Positions 1 to 6,322 of a stretch of 9,811 bases of DNA are shown piece after piece. The position numbers and the translations under genes are program-made. The stretch's first letter is position 1, and each line of letters begins with the position of its first letter. This stretch comes from JBQTHD01 sp052390275 (GTDB lineage: Bacteria; Actinomycetota; Acidimicrobiia; Acidimicrobiales; AC-14), in NCBI GenBank assembly GCA_052390275.1, contig JBQTHD010000047.1, positions 1-9,811 on the forward strand. The letters are read 5' to 3'. The notes under the pieces were generated by a model that had not been told where the DNA came from, did no database searches, and saw only the letters and a program-made list of their open reading frames with translations.

Positions 1-124
1 AAGTGACCGAGCCCTTGACATCCGACCCGGCCGACCCCAACATCATCACCGACCACCAGCCGCCGGCAACCCTGGCGTGCGGACTGATTCCAGCTCCCGG
101 TTGTCGCGCGAAGTCAGATACGCC

Positions 125-1027
125 TCAAATGCCAGCATGGAGCCGGACACCGTTGTACTTGGTCTGGAGCACCCCCAGCTCGGCCCGAAGGACCGCCGGC
201 TCTTCGATGGTGAGCAGATGGGGGAATTCATACTTGAGGTGGCCGAAGAACGACTCGATCCACGCCTGGTCAGTTGGTGTGCCCGGTCGGCCAAAGTGTT
301 GGTGGATGGCGCAGAGGGCCATGAACTCCCGAGTCGACCGAGAAGTCATCTGCGGTCCATTGTCGCTCATGGCCAACAGGATCGGCTGGCTCTCGTCGTC
401 GACACTGGGGTCGCTCAGTTCGTTCTGGCGGGCCTCCACCCGGGCCAGAAGGCCCTCGGCGGCCAGAGCTTGGTTGAACACCATCTGGACCTGGGTGGAG
501 GTCTCCTCCGACGAAACGATATGGGCCACCCACTTGCGTGACACCAGATCCTCTATGGCCGTGACCGCCACGTCGGCTCGGGTGAAGTGCGTCGTGTCGT
601 AGATCCAGATGGCATTGGGTTGGTAGTCCACCCAATCAGGAAAGGGCTTTCGTACTAAGCGGGCCGGACGGGCCGCCGGCTCCAGCGATAGGCCCTGAGC
701 TGCCAGAACACGTCGGACCGACGACGGTGACACCCAAACTCTCTTCAGATAAGAGCCTCGGTGGGCGAGCTTGCGATGGGAGCGGTCAACTTCAGCCCAC
801 TCGTGGTAGATGGCCACGATTTCGGCGATCTCCTCGGCCAGAAGGCCATGGACGGGTGATCCACCCGCAGAAGCGTCATGGAGTGTCCCCTTTGCCCTCC
901 TGGCGGCCCAACGGTGTGCTCGGACTTCGCCCAAGTCGAGTTGCCGGCAGGCCTCGCGGCAGCTCCAGCCTTGGGATCTCGCCCGATCGATCAGGCCCAA
1001 CAGGGCCTCCTTGGTGGTCGCGTCCAC
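125..1027 (-). CDS. IS3-family transposase (OrfB-like, DDE integrase core), C-terminus cut by a stop
   Basis: This encodes a transposase that would cut and join the ends of an IS3-type insertion sequence. From a GTG at 1027 it gives 300 residues. A helix-turn-helix-like start (residues 3-45) is followed by an HTH_21-like segment (about 60-112, SHRKLAHRGSY) and an rve integrase core. The DDE triad is visible: D144 in IYDTTHF, D222 in SDNGPQM and E258 in WIESFFGHLK. There are 35 residues between the second D and E, the normal IS3 spacing. The protein stops at HAGI-TGA, where relatives usually continue with a GYVTP-like tail. In the next frame (124 down to 46) a tail-like AYLTSRDNRE is readable, so a one-base frameshift or decay of the last residues is likely. 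The reading frame stays open upstream to 1417, but that extension is Ser/Cys/Arg-rich and not protein-like, so I place the start at 1027. I did not find terminal inverted repeats by eye. Confidence 0.86.
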   Translation of the reverse strand: MDATTKEALLGLIDRARSQGWSCREACRQLDLGEVRAHRWAARRAKGTLHDASAGGSPVHGLLAEEIAEIVAIYHEWAEVDRSHRKLAHRGSYLKRVWVSPSSVRRVLAAQGLSLEPAARPARLVRKPFPDWVDYQPNAIWIYDTTHFTRADVAVTAIEDLVSRKWVAHIVSSEETSTQVQMVFNQALAAEGLLARVEARQNELSDPSVDDESQPILLAMSDNGPQMTSRSTREFMALCAIHQHFGRPGTPTDQAWIESFFGHLKYEFPHLLTIEEPAVLRAELGVLQTKYNGVRLHAGI

Positions 1028-1103
1028 TCGAGCGGGGACCCGACCACCTAGTCCCAGCGCCCTTTTCCCTCCACCAGCATGAGCTTTACCGCCATCTCCT
1101 TGA

Positions 1104-1294
1104 GTGCTTCGCCAAGTTGAGCGTGACGAACAAGCAGCCGAGGCACGGGAGCAGGCTGAGACGGCCCATCGCCAGCACGTCGAGGACATCGCAGGGAATA
1201 TCCGGTTCGAATGACCTCCTTCGCCGGCGTCGACCTCGACAGGGTCAAGGCAGAACTTCTGAAGTTCGTCCAAGCGGCTAGAGAGCGCCGATGA
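1104..1294 (+). other. Two overlapping mini-ORFs, possible remnant of a coiled-coil protein
   Basis: Two short frames follow each other with ATGA overlaps. GTG 1104 to TGA 1214 gives 36 residues rich in Glu, Gln, Arg and Ala (VERDEQAAEAREQAETAHRQ, coiled-coil-like). ATG 1211 to TGA 1294 gives 27 residues (DLDRVKAELLKFVQAARERR, amphipathic helix). The second stop again overlaps an ATG at 1291 that is in frame with the downstream antitoxin ORF. The composition looks like real protein, but third-position GC in the first piece is only moderate (about 63%). They may be the broken 3' end of a gene interrupted by the neighbouring IS, joined by frameshifts. No family is recognised. Confidence 0.3.
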
Positions 1295-1314
1295 ACCGTA
1301 GAGAATGCCGGCCG

Positions 1315-1320
1315 TACACT
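1315..1320 (+). promoter_or_regulatory. Putative -10 element (TACACT) for a leaderless vapB transcript
   Basis: TACACT matches the TANNNT actinobacterial -10 pattern and lies six bases before the GTG at 1327, where transcription would begin on the start codon itself. No convincing -35 hexamer is visible (ATGAAC at 1291-1296 matches only weakly). It supports GTG 1327 over ATG 1291 as the antitoxin start. Confidence 0.45.
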
Positions 1321-1326
1321 GGTGCC

Positions 1327-1491
1327 GTGACGTCGATGCCGATCCCTTCGAGCACAAGCGGGAGCAGCCTTGAGCTTCCGGTGGACGAGTTGCTCCGCCG
1401 CGCTCGGCCGCTGCCACCCCACGCCGAGATGGCCATCGACGATCTCACCGACGACGAGGGCACAGCCTTCCTCACCGCCTTGGAGGCGTGA
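1327..1491 (+). CDS. Probable VapB-type antitoxin paired with a PIN toxin
   Basis: This is a 54-residue acidic protein directly upstream of a PIN-domain toxin gene; its stop overlaps the toxin GTG start as GTGA. The core (LPVDELLRRARPLPPHAEM then IDDLTDDEGTAFLTALEA) has the shape of the short acidic antitoxins that precede VapC toxins in Actinobacteria. I infer that it binds and neutralises the toxin and autoregulates the pair. No clear N-terminal DNA-binding fold is visible. Start choice: GTG 1327 follows a good -10 at leaderless spacing; ATG 1336 and ATG 1291 are in-frame alternatives. With the toxin broken, this gene may now be an orphan. Confidence 0.6.
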   Translation: MTSMPIPSSTSGSSLELPVDELLRRARPLPPHAEMAIDDLTDDEGTAFLTALEA

Positions 1492-1921
1492 CCACCGCCT
1501 TCGGACGCGGCCCGGTCATGATCAACACGGACGTCTACGGTGCCGACCTCGTACCGCGCTCCAGGCTGGCCGCTGTCTACGAGCCCATGATCGTCGGAAG
1601 GCTCGCGTTCATCCCCTTTCAGACCGCCGCCGAGTTGCGTTACGGCGCCCTTCGGCGTTCCTGGGGCCCGGCTCGTATGCGCTCGCTCGAGGCGCGCATC
1701 GACCGGGCCGAGAGGGTCCACTCCGGGCCGGCGCTCATCCTGGTCTACGCGCAGCTTCGCGCCGAGTGTGAGCGGATCGGACACGCACTTGGCCAGCGCG
1801 ACCACGACGCCGATCGCTGGGTCGCTGCCACCGCCCTCCGCTTGGCGTCCCGCTGGTTTCGAACGACGGCATATTCGCCAACGTGCCCAGGCTGACCGTC
1901 GAGACGATCGACTTGCTATAG
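1488..1921 (+). pseudogene. VapC-like PIN-domain ribonuclease toxin, frameshifted near the C-terminus
   Basis: PIN-domain toxins are Mg-dependent RNases that cut tRNA, rRNA or mRNA. The first conserved acid is in MINTDVYGA (D15 from GTG 1488; an ATG at 1518 is an alternative start). E49 is in QTAAELRYGA, and HDADRWVAATA carries the third acidic motif (D107/D109). At about 1838-1842 the frame changes. The original frame reads into RLASRWFRTT and ends at 1895, whereas another frame continues the family pattern LGVPLVSNDGIFANVP and ends naturally at TAG 1919-1921. One base appears to be missing. As read, the last conserved PIN motif (the SNDG segment) is lost, so the toxin is probably inactive unless this is a sequencing error. 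Confidence 0.8.
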
Positions 1922-1959
1922 CGCTCGTCCGCCAACGATGCGGCAACCTTGCGGGGTGC

Positions 1960-2185
1960 GACTATCGAGCTCATCGGCCAGCTACAAGGCGCGGTCGAGT
2001 ACGACGCGGGGTAGGCCGAGGTCGGCCGTGCGAGTGCGGAAGCGCGCCGCCCGGGGAGCACGCGAGGGCCTCGCGGATGGCGTCGTTCAGTGCCCGATTC
2101 GGATTCAACGACACACCGCTCTCGCGCATGCGCTTGCGGACCAGCTTCAGTGTCTGCCCGGATCCAGCGGCACCGTGGTCCTCAC
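1960..2185 (-). pseudogene. Decayed ribbon-helix-helix VapB-type antitoxin relic
   Basis: Read on the minus strand from GTG 2185, three frames together give an antitoxin pattern. The pieces are VRTTVPLDP, then TLKLVRKRMRESGVSLN with RALNDAIREAL, then RFRTRTADLGLPRVVLDRAL, a TAG, and LADELD. These match the layout of VapB family proteins with an N-terminal RTTV-type beta strand, a helical RxxMRExGxSxxxALNDAIR segment and a FRT-x-DxGxP-x-LDxAL-x-LAxELD tail. At least two frameshifts (about 2160 and 2047) and one nonsense codon (1982-1984) show it is dead. Its tail converges on the end of the plus-strand PIN toxin gene, and no matching toxin lies downstream of it on the minus strand. It therefore belongs to a separate, mostly lost module. 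Confidence 0.65.
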
Positions 2186-2250
2186 CGCAACGTCTGCGAT
2201 CAAGTCTGCGTACAAAACGATGCAACATCCCGATGTCAGGCGGCTGTGCT

Positions 2251-2256
2251 TAGGTT
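2251..2256 (+). promoter_or_regulatory. Putative -10 element (TAGGTT) before the small membrane protein gene
   Basis: TAGGTT fits TANNNT and sits five bases before GTG 2262, close to the spacing expected for a leaderless message. No clear -35 is seen. Confidence 0.35.
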
Positions 2257-2261
2257 GAGGC

Positions 2262-2693
2262 GTGCGGCGCGGGAGGCGCGATTGGCGGGACCCTTGGCGG
2301 GCCGGGCTGCCCGAGCCGTCCCGCCGGCAAGCCCGGCGCCTCGTAGTGAGCCTCGGGCTCTTCTGGGGCGGCGTGAACGCCGCCACGCTCGCCATGCCCA
2401 CGCGCGTCGGTACCGCGTGCTTCTTCCTGGGCTTCGCCGCTGGCTGGGCCTCCTATCGGACGTTGCTGGAGATCTGGGGCGCTCCGATGTTCGTTCGGCC
2501 GGGGGCCGGCTACCAAGCGCGTCGCCGAACGGGCGATGCGGCGGTGATCAGCATCCTGCGCCCGACGTTCGTGAAGCTGGTGCTCGAGGCGACCGGCTGG
2601 CCGCCAGTCCTGGTCGGCGGCCTGCTCGCCGCCTTGCTCGCTTCTGCACCCGTCGCTCGACTGATCCTTGTGTCCGTCACCACCAGCCGTTGA
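2262..2693 (+). CDS. Hypothetical small membrane protein, 3' end overwritten by an IS relic
   Basis: This 143-residue frame from GTG 2262 has strongly G/C-biased third codon positions, unlike a shadow frame. A basic N-terminus (residues 1-27, many Arg) precedes a hydrophobic hairpin (about 27-45 and 48-66, with FFLGFAAGW). A loop follows (70-112), then a third hydrophobic helix (about 114-137, GGLLAALLASAP). I infer a three-helix inner-membrane protein; no family is recognised. The last residues (VTTSR) and the stop lie inside the minus-strand transposase relic, so the original C-terminus may have been removed by that insertion and replaced by an accidental stop. GTG 2346 is a possible later start. 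Confidence 0.55.
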   Translation: MRRGRRDWRDPWRAGLPEPSRRQARRLVVSLGLFWGGVNAATLAMPTRVGTACFFLGFAAGWASYRTLLEIWGAPMFVRPGAGYQARRRTGDAAVISILRPTFVKLVLEATGWPPVLVGGLLAALLASAPVARLILVSVTTSR

Positions 2694-2868
2694 GGAGCTC
2701 GTCGCGCAGCCGCCCGTCGAACGACTCGATCAAGGCGTTTGCCACGGCGATCCCGGTTCGATTAGCACCGTCCCGACGCCGTTGAAGCGGCACCAGTCGG
2801 CCACGGCGGCGGCGATGAACTCCGGGCCGTTTTCGAAGCGGGCAAAGGCCGGGAAGCCTGTCAACGGC
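2677..2868 (-). pseudogene. IS3-family transposase fragment (catalytic-core tail), frameshifted
   Basis: Two minus-strand frames join to give the end of an IS3-type rve domain. The pieces are FARFENGPEFIAAAVADW, then GTVLIEPGSPWQ, then NALIESFDGRLRDELLNGW. One base is missing in the CAAACGCC stretch near 2737. Restoring it puts exactly 35 residues between the ENG and IES acidic positions, the normal DD35E spacing. The residue that should be the second catalytic Asp (DNGPEF) is Glu here. The fragment starts abruptly beside the 22-24 bp repeats at 2866 and ends at GWW-stop, inside the 3' end of the membrane protein gene. It is an inactive relic of a different IS3 subgroup from the transposase at 125-1027. 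Confidence 0.8.
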
Positions 2869-2950
2869 CACTGAGATCTCCCCGGAGACGGCCATCAGAT
2901 CTCCCCGCCGTGGCCACTAAAGGGTCCCCACGGGCGGCCATCAGATCTCC
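2866..2950. repeat. Four degenerate 22-24 bp tandem repeats (GGCCA...TCCCC), likely an IS terminus
   Basis: Copies begin at 2866 (GGCCACTGAGATCTCCCC), 2890 (GGCCATCAGATCTCCCC), 2912 (GGCCACTAAAGGGTCCCC) and 2936 (GGCCATCAGATCTCC). The spacing is 24, 22 and 24 bp, about two helical turns, so a protein could bind every copy on one face. Arrays of this type, with GGCCA and TCCCC blocks, are known to me from ends of IS21-like elements, where the transposase binds multiple sites. No IS21 genes are present here, so this would be an orphan end. Confidence 0.6.
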
Positions 2951-3320
2951 AGTTCGTCATGAGGCCAGCGGCATCACCCCCTGGCCTGCGACGGCTGAGC
3001 GAGGCGGACACATGGTCGTGGCCGCCAGTGAGGGGGTTCGTGTTCGTCTACGTGGAGAATCTCACGGCCGCCGACGAACGATGCAGTGAGCCGGTCCGTC
3101 ATCACTGCCCGCCGCCAATAGGCACCTGTGCGCCCGCTATCCACATGCGGCTCCGACGCATCAGGGTCGCCCGTACCGCCGGGTCGGCAGGACATCCTTC
3201 GACGTAGACGGCAACGTTGAGTTGAGCTGGGAACTCCAGTCGCCCTAACCCTTTGGGGGGGCTCCCTACCCAGCAACGGGTGAAGTCCCGGATGCCTCAC
3301 TACGGACAGGACTGCCGGCC
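2951..3320. other. Unassigned stretch between the repeat array and the operon promoter
   Basis: No gene is recognised. On the minus strand a frame open from 3296 to 3102 lacks a normal start but reads protein-like (AQLNVAVYVEGCPADPAVRA). Its TGA at 3104-3102 overlaps GTGATG at 3105-3100, which opens a second 42-residue frame ending at 2974 (SFVGGREILHVDEHEPPHW). The stop/start overlap hints at a former two-gene unit or the remains of one gene. The stretch also includes a run of seven G at 3255-3261. This may be passenger DNA of the neighbouring mobile elements. Confidence 0.25.
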
Positions 3321-3326
3321 TACGGT
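3321..3326 (+). promoter_or_regulatory. Putative -10 element (TACGGT) of the hydroxylase-GH3-enolase operon
   Basis: TACGGT fits TANNNT and lies six bases before GTG 3333, the same spacing as the putative vapB -10 and its GTG. This suggests a leaderless operon message. The -35 region (about 3298-3303) shows no good match, and no Shine-Dalgarno precedes the GTG. Confidence 0.4.
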
Positions 3327-3332
3327 GGCGGT

Positions 3333-4697
3333 GTGGCATCACATTACGACCCCGGGACTGCGTCGGGGACGATCCCAACCCAAGCCGCGCAAGTAGAGCC
3401 AACGGACGATGCCGGTAGTTCGCGGTTGCACACCCGCCTGCTGGGGCTACTGGCTGGGGTGTTCCTTGGCCGTGTCGTTGTCCAGCTGATCCAATACTTC
3501 CACCCGGTTGACTTCCTGCCGGGTTTCGAGGAATGGCAGAGCGGTGCGCTGCCTTATGCGGTCCTCGTCGTGCTGCAGATCGTGATCATCGCCGTCCAGC
3601 TACGTGTGATCGGAGCGGTCGGCCGAGGCCGACGTCTCCTTGGACGGCATGGGCGTCGGGCAGTCTCGGCCTTCGCAACCCTCTACCTCGTGGTGATGGC
3701 CTTCAGGTTGACGGCGGGTCTCACCTTCTCCACCGACGGGGGGTGGCTCGACGCCCGTCTCCCGACGATCTTCCATCTCGTGCTCGCGAGCTTCCTAGTC
3801 ACCTGGGTGCATCACGAATCCGGCGGACGGGCGACGACAATGGCCGCGGCGCGGGTGCTCCTCTATCCCGTGGTGGCGATAGGCGCCTGTCTCGCCTTCT
3901 ACCTGCTGGACCGGAACGGCACCCCTACCGCTGTCGCCGGCTATGGCCCGATCCTTGTCGCGGGGATCGTGATCACGGTCGCAGAGCAGCGGTGGCCGTA
4001 CCGGGCGGCATGGGCACCTGACCGCGGCACAGTCACGACCGACATGGCCTTCATGGCCGTGGTGCAGATGGTCGTCCCGGCGTTCGCTGGGATCGCCTTC
4101 GCGCTCTGCGCCAGCGCCTTCGCCGATTCGGTCTGGGAGGCGGAGCGCTTGTGGCCGCACCGCCTTCCCGGCGTCGTGCAGGTCGCGGTAATGCTCCTTG
4201 TGGCGGACTTCCTCCGCTACTGGTTGCACCGGGCCACGCACAACATCCCGCTTCTCTGGCGGCTTCACGCCATCCATCACTCACCCGACCGGCTCTACTG
4301 GCTCAACGTCGGTCGCTTCCACCCCCTCGAAGAGATACTTCAGTCGCTCGTCGAGACGCTACCGTTTGTCATCCTCGGCGTCGACCCCCGGGTCCTGGCC
4401 GGCTACTACGTCTTCTACGCCGTGAACGGCTTCTTCCAGCATTCCAACTGTGACGTGCGGCTCGGGCCGCTCAACCGGCTCATCGCCGGGCCCGAGCTGC
4501 ACCGGTGGCACCACGCGGCCGACCTCGGCGACGCCAACCACAACTTCGGCAACAAGCTCATCATCTGGGACACGCTTTTCGGAACCCGGTACTTCCCCGC
4601 CGATCGCGAGGTCGGCCAGCTCGGCAACGGCGAACCGTCCTGTCCGAGGACCTTCGCCGGGCAAGTCGCGGCCCCCTTCCGGGCGGTTGCCTCCTGA
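3333..4697 (+). CDS. Fatty acid hydroxylase / sterol desaturase family membrane di-iron enzyme
   Basis: Members of this superfamily (Pfam FA_hydroxylase) are integral-membrane di-iron oxygenases that hydroxylate or desaturate lipids, sterols or carotenoids. The 454-residue product has a hydrophilic start (1-33) and a multi-helix region (roughly 36-57, 73-96, 113-133, 147-160, 175-193, 204-218, 240-265, 280-298). The histidine-rich core follows: HRATH (299-303), LHAIHH (311-316), FHP (H330), QHSN (H370) and HRWHH (390-394), with NFGNKLIIWDTLFGTRY (404-420) after it. All iron-ligand boxes appear intact. The N-terminal half is longer than in minimal family members, which are often near 250-300 residues, adding about five helices. 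The start at GTG 3333 is supported by a leaderless -10. It is the first gene of a three-gene operon, ending 11 nt before the GH3 gene. The substrate cannot be read from sequence; an acyl chain or isoprenoid later activated by the GH3 enzyme is inferred. Confidence 0.9.
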   Translation: MASHYDPGTASGTIPTQAAQVEPTDDAGSSRLHTRLLGLLAGVFLGRVVVQLIQYFHPVDFLPGFEEWQSGALPYAVLVVLQIVIIAVQLRVIGAVGRGRRLLGRHGRRAVSAFATLYLVVMAFRLTAGLTFSTDGGWLDARLPTIFHLVLASFLVTWVHHESGGRATTMAAARVLLYPVVAIGACLAFYLLDRNGTPTAVAGYGPILVAGIVITVAEQRWPYRAAWAPDRGTVTTDMAFMAVVQMVVPAFAGIAFALCASAFADSVWEAERLWPHRLPGVVQVAVMLLVADFLRYWLHRATHNIPLLWRLHAIHHSPDRLYWLNVGRFHPLEEILQSLVETLPFVILGVDPRVLAGYYVFYAVNGFFQHSNCDVRLGPLNRLIAGPELHRWHHAADLGDANHNFGNKLIIWDTLFGTRYFPADREVGQLGNGEPSCPRTFAGQVAAPFRAVAS

Positions 4698-4708
4698 TCG
4701 GCACGGTC

Positions 4709-6319
4709 ATGGACGCCGTCGGCGGGGTGGCACTCGACGTGGGAATGCATCGCCGACGCCGCCGGCTGTGGACTGAACTCACCGAGCAGTCAGCCCACCC
4801 GGCCCGGACGCAGGCCTCGGTCCTGGCCGAGATCCTCGCCAGAAATGCTGATACCACCTTCGGGCACTCCCACGGCTTCGCTTCGATCCGGGGCCACGCC
4901 GAGTTCGCCAAGGCGGTACCGGTCAACGACTACGAAGCGCTCCGGCCGCACATCGAGCGCCAGGAGACCACCGGGGAGGCGGTCCTCACGACGGAAGGGC
5001 CCGTCGCCTACGCCATCACGAGTGGCACCACCGGCGCGGCGAAGCTCATCCCGGTGACCGCGACCGGCCTGAGCCGCCAGGCGAAGGCGCAACGACTCCT
5101 GGCCACCATGGTCCACGCCGCCACCGGGTCTCTTTCGGGTCGGATCCTCGGCATCGGCGGTCTCGCTATCGAGGGCCATCGCCCGAATGGGATGCCGTAC
5201 GGCTCGGCCAGCGGAATGATTCTCGATGGCATGCCGGGCGTGATCCGTCGGCGCTACATCGTCCCCCCGGCCACCCTGACCATTGCCGACTACGACGCCC
5301 GCTACTACGCCATCGCCGCCCTCGCCCTTGCCGAGCGCAACATCACTTCCATGGCCACCGCGAATCCGTCGACCCTGCTCCGCCTGCGCCAGGTCATCAT
5401 CGACCACTGGCCGGACCTTCTCGTTGATTTCGCGTCGGGGGCGCGGGGAGACGCCGGGTCGCGAGGTCGGGCGGCGCAGCTCCGGGCGCTGGGTGACCCC
5501 TCGGAGCTCACCTTCGGTGACCTTTGGCCGCGGCTCGCCGCCGTCACCACCTGGACCCGAGGGAGCTGCGGGCTGGCCGTCACCCGACTGCGTGACGTCC
5601 TGCCCGAGTCGGCCTCCGTGGTCGAGTTGGGCTACCTGGCCAGCGAGGTGCGAGGGACGGTGGCGGTGGATACGACAAGTGGGCGCTGTGTCCCGACGCT
5701 CGGGGACAACTTCTTCGAGTTCGTCGAGCGGGACGCCTGGGGGAGCGGCAACCACCAGTTCCTAACGCTGGCTGACCTCGAGCAGGGTCGGCAGTACTAC
5801 GTGTTCGTCACCACTTTCGACGGGCTGTATCGCTACGACATGAACGACATCGTCGAGGTGACCGGCATGTTTGAGAGCACACCGTGCCTCGGGTTCGTCC
5901 AAAAGGGCCGCAGCATCACGAACATCACCGGCGAGAAGCTTCACGAGAGCCAGGTGCTGGAATCGGTAGTCGCAGCAGGCGGTGGCCGGGTGCCCGGAGG
6001 CGGCTTCTTTCTCATGCTTGCCGACACGCCGAATGCCAGCTACCGGCTCTACCTGGAGGGACCGCTCGGTCGCGGTGAGCTGGAACGGCTTGCACGCGCG
6101 GTCGACGACGCCTTGGTCCGGCTCAACATCGAGTACCGCTCGAAACGGGCGAGTGGACGGCTCCACCCCGTCGTCGCCCAAGAGCTACGGGCGGGTACCG
6201 GCGAGGCGTACCGGTCCTATTGCATCGGCAACGGCCAACGTGAAGCCCAGTTCAAGGTGATGCCGCTTCAGCGAGCTGAAGACTGCTCCTTCGACCTCGC
6301 CGCCTCCGTTGTGAGCTGA
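4709..6319 (+). CDS. GH3-family acyl-adenylating / acyl-amino acid ligase-like enzyme
   Basis: GH3 proteins of the ANL-like adenylate-forming superfamily activate a carboxylate with ATP and, in plants, join it to an amino acid (as in jasmonate and auxin conjugation). The 536-residue product matches across its length. It has a basic N-terminal helix, RNADTTFGHSHGF (45-57) and the ATP-binding loop TSGTTGAAKLIPVT (104-117). GYLASE (308-313, the YxxSE motif), FFEF (335-338), YRYDMNDIVEVTG (374-386) and the C-terminal-domain hinge QKGRSITNITGEKL (398-411) follow. These motifs are all present, so catalysis is likely retained. Start: ATG 4709 is the first in-frame start after the upstream stop at 4697; ATG 4745, preceded by a weak GTGGGA, is an alternative. 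The gene is 3 nt from the next start, so translational coupling is likely. Substrate and amine acceptor are unknown. Bacterial GH3 proteins are little characterised to my knowledge. Confidence 0.93.
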   Translation: MDAVGGVALDVGMHRRRRRLWTELTEQSAHPARTQASVLAEILARNADTTFGHSHGFASIRGHAEFAKAVPVNDYEALRPHIERQETTGEAVLTTEGPVAYAITSGTTGAAKLIPVTATGLSRQAKAQRLLATMVHAATGSLSGRILGIGGLAIEGHRPNGMPYGSASGMILDGMPGVIRRRYIVPPATLTIADYDARYYAIAALALAERNITSMATANPSTLLRLRQVIIDHWPDLLVDFASGARGDAGSRGRAAQLRALGDPSELTFGDLWPRLAAVTTWTRGSCGLAVTRLRDVLPESASVVELGYLASEVRGTVAVDTTSGRCVPTLGDNFFEFVERDAWGSGNHQFLTLADLEQGRQYYVFVTTFDGLYRYDMNDIVEVTGMFESTPCLGFVQKGRSITNITGEKLHESQVLESVVAAGGGRVPGGGFFLMLADTPNASYRLYLEGPLGRGELERLARAVDDALVRLNIEYRSKRASGRLHPVVAQELRAGTGEAYRSYCIGNGQREAQFKVMPLQRAEDCSFDLAASVVS

Positions 6320-6322
6320 GCG

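Noticed and set aside
1203..1212. GGTTCGAAT matching the T-loop of the tRNA-Glu gene, as a possible attachment-site repeat
   Set aside because: Only nine bases shared, all within the universal T-loop consensus, with no tRNA arms around it.
1028..1417. Minus-strand open frame extending the transposase upstream, and a parallel minus frame at 1048-1422 that could be an OrfA tail
   Set aside because: The extension is Ser/Cys/Arg-rich with no OrfA helix-turn-helix. The parallel frame has only a short OrfA-tail-like stretch (LGEALKEMAVKLMLVEGKG) and no start or DNA-binding part, so neither is supported as a gene.
1278..1946. Minus-strand open frame opposite the toxin-antitoxin pair
   Set aside because: It is antisense to recognisable PIN and antitoxin sequence and shows no family pattern.
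4790..5755. Long minus-strand open frame (321 codons) opposite the GH3 gene
   Set aside because: It is antisense to a gene with all family motifs, and its Gly/Arg/Asp-rich composition is what a high-GC shadow frame gives.
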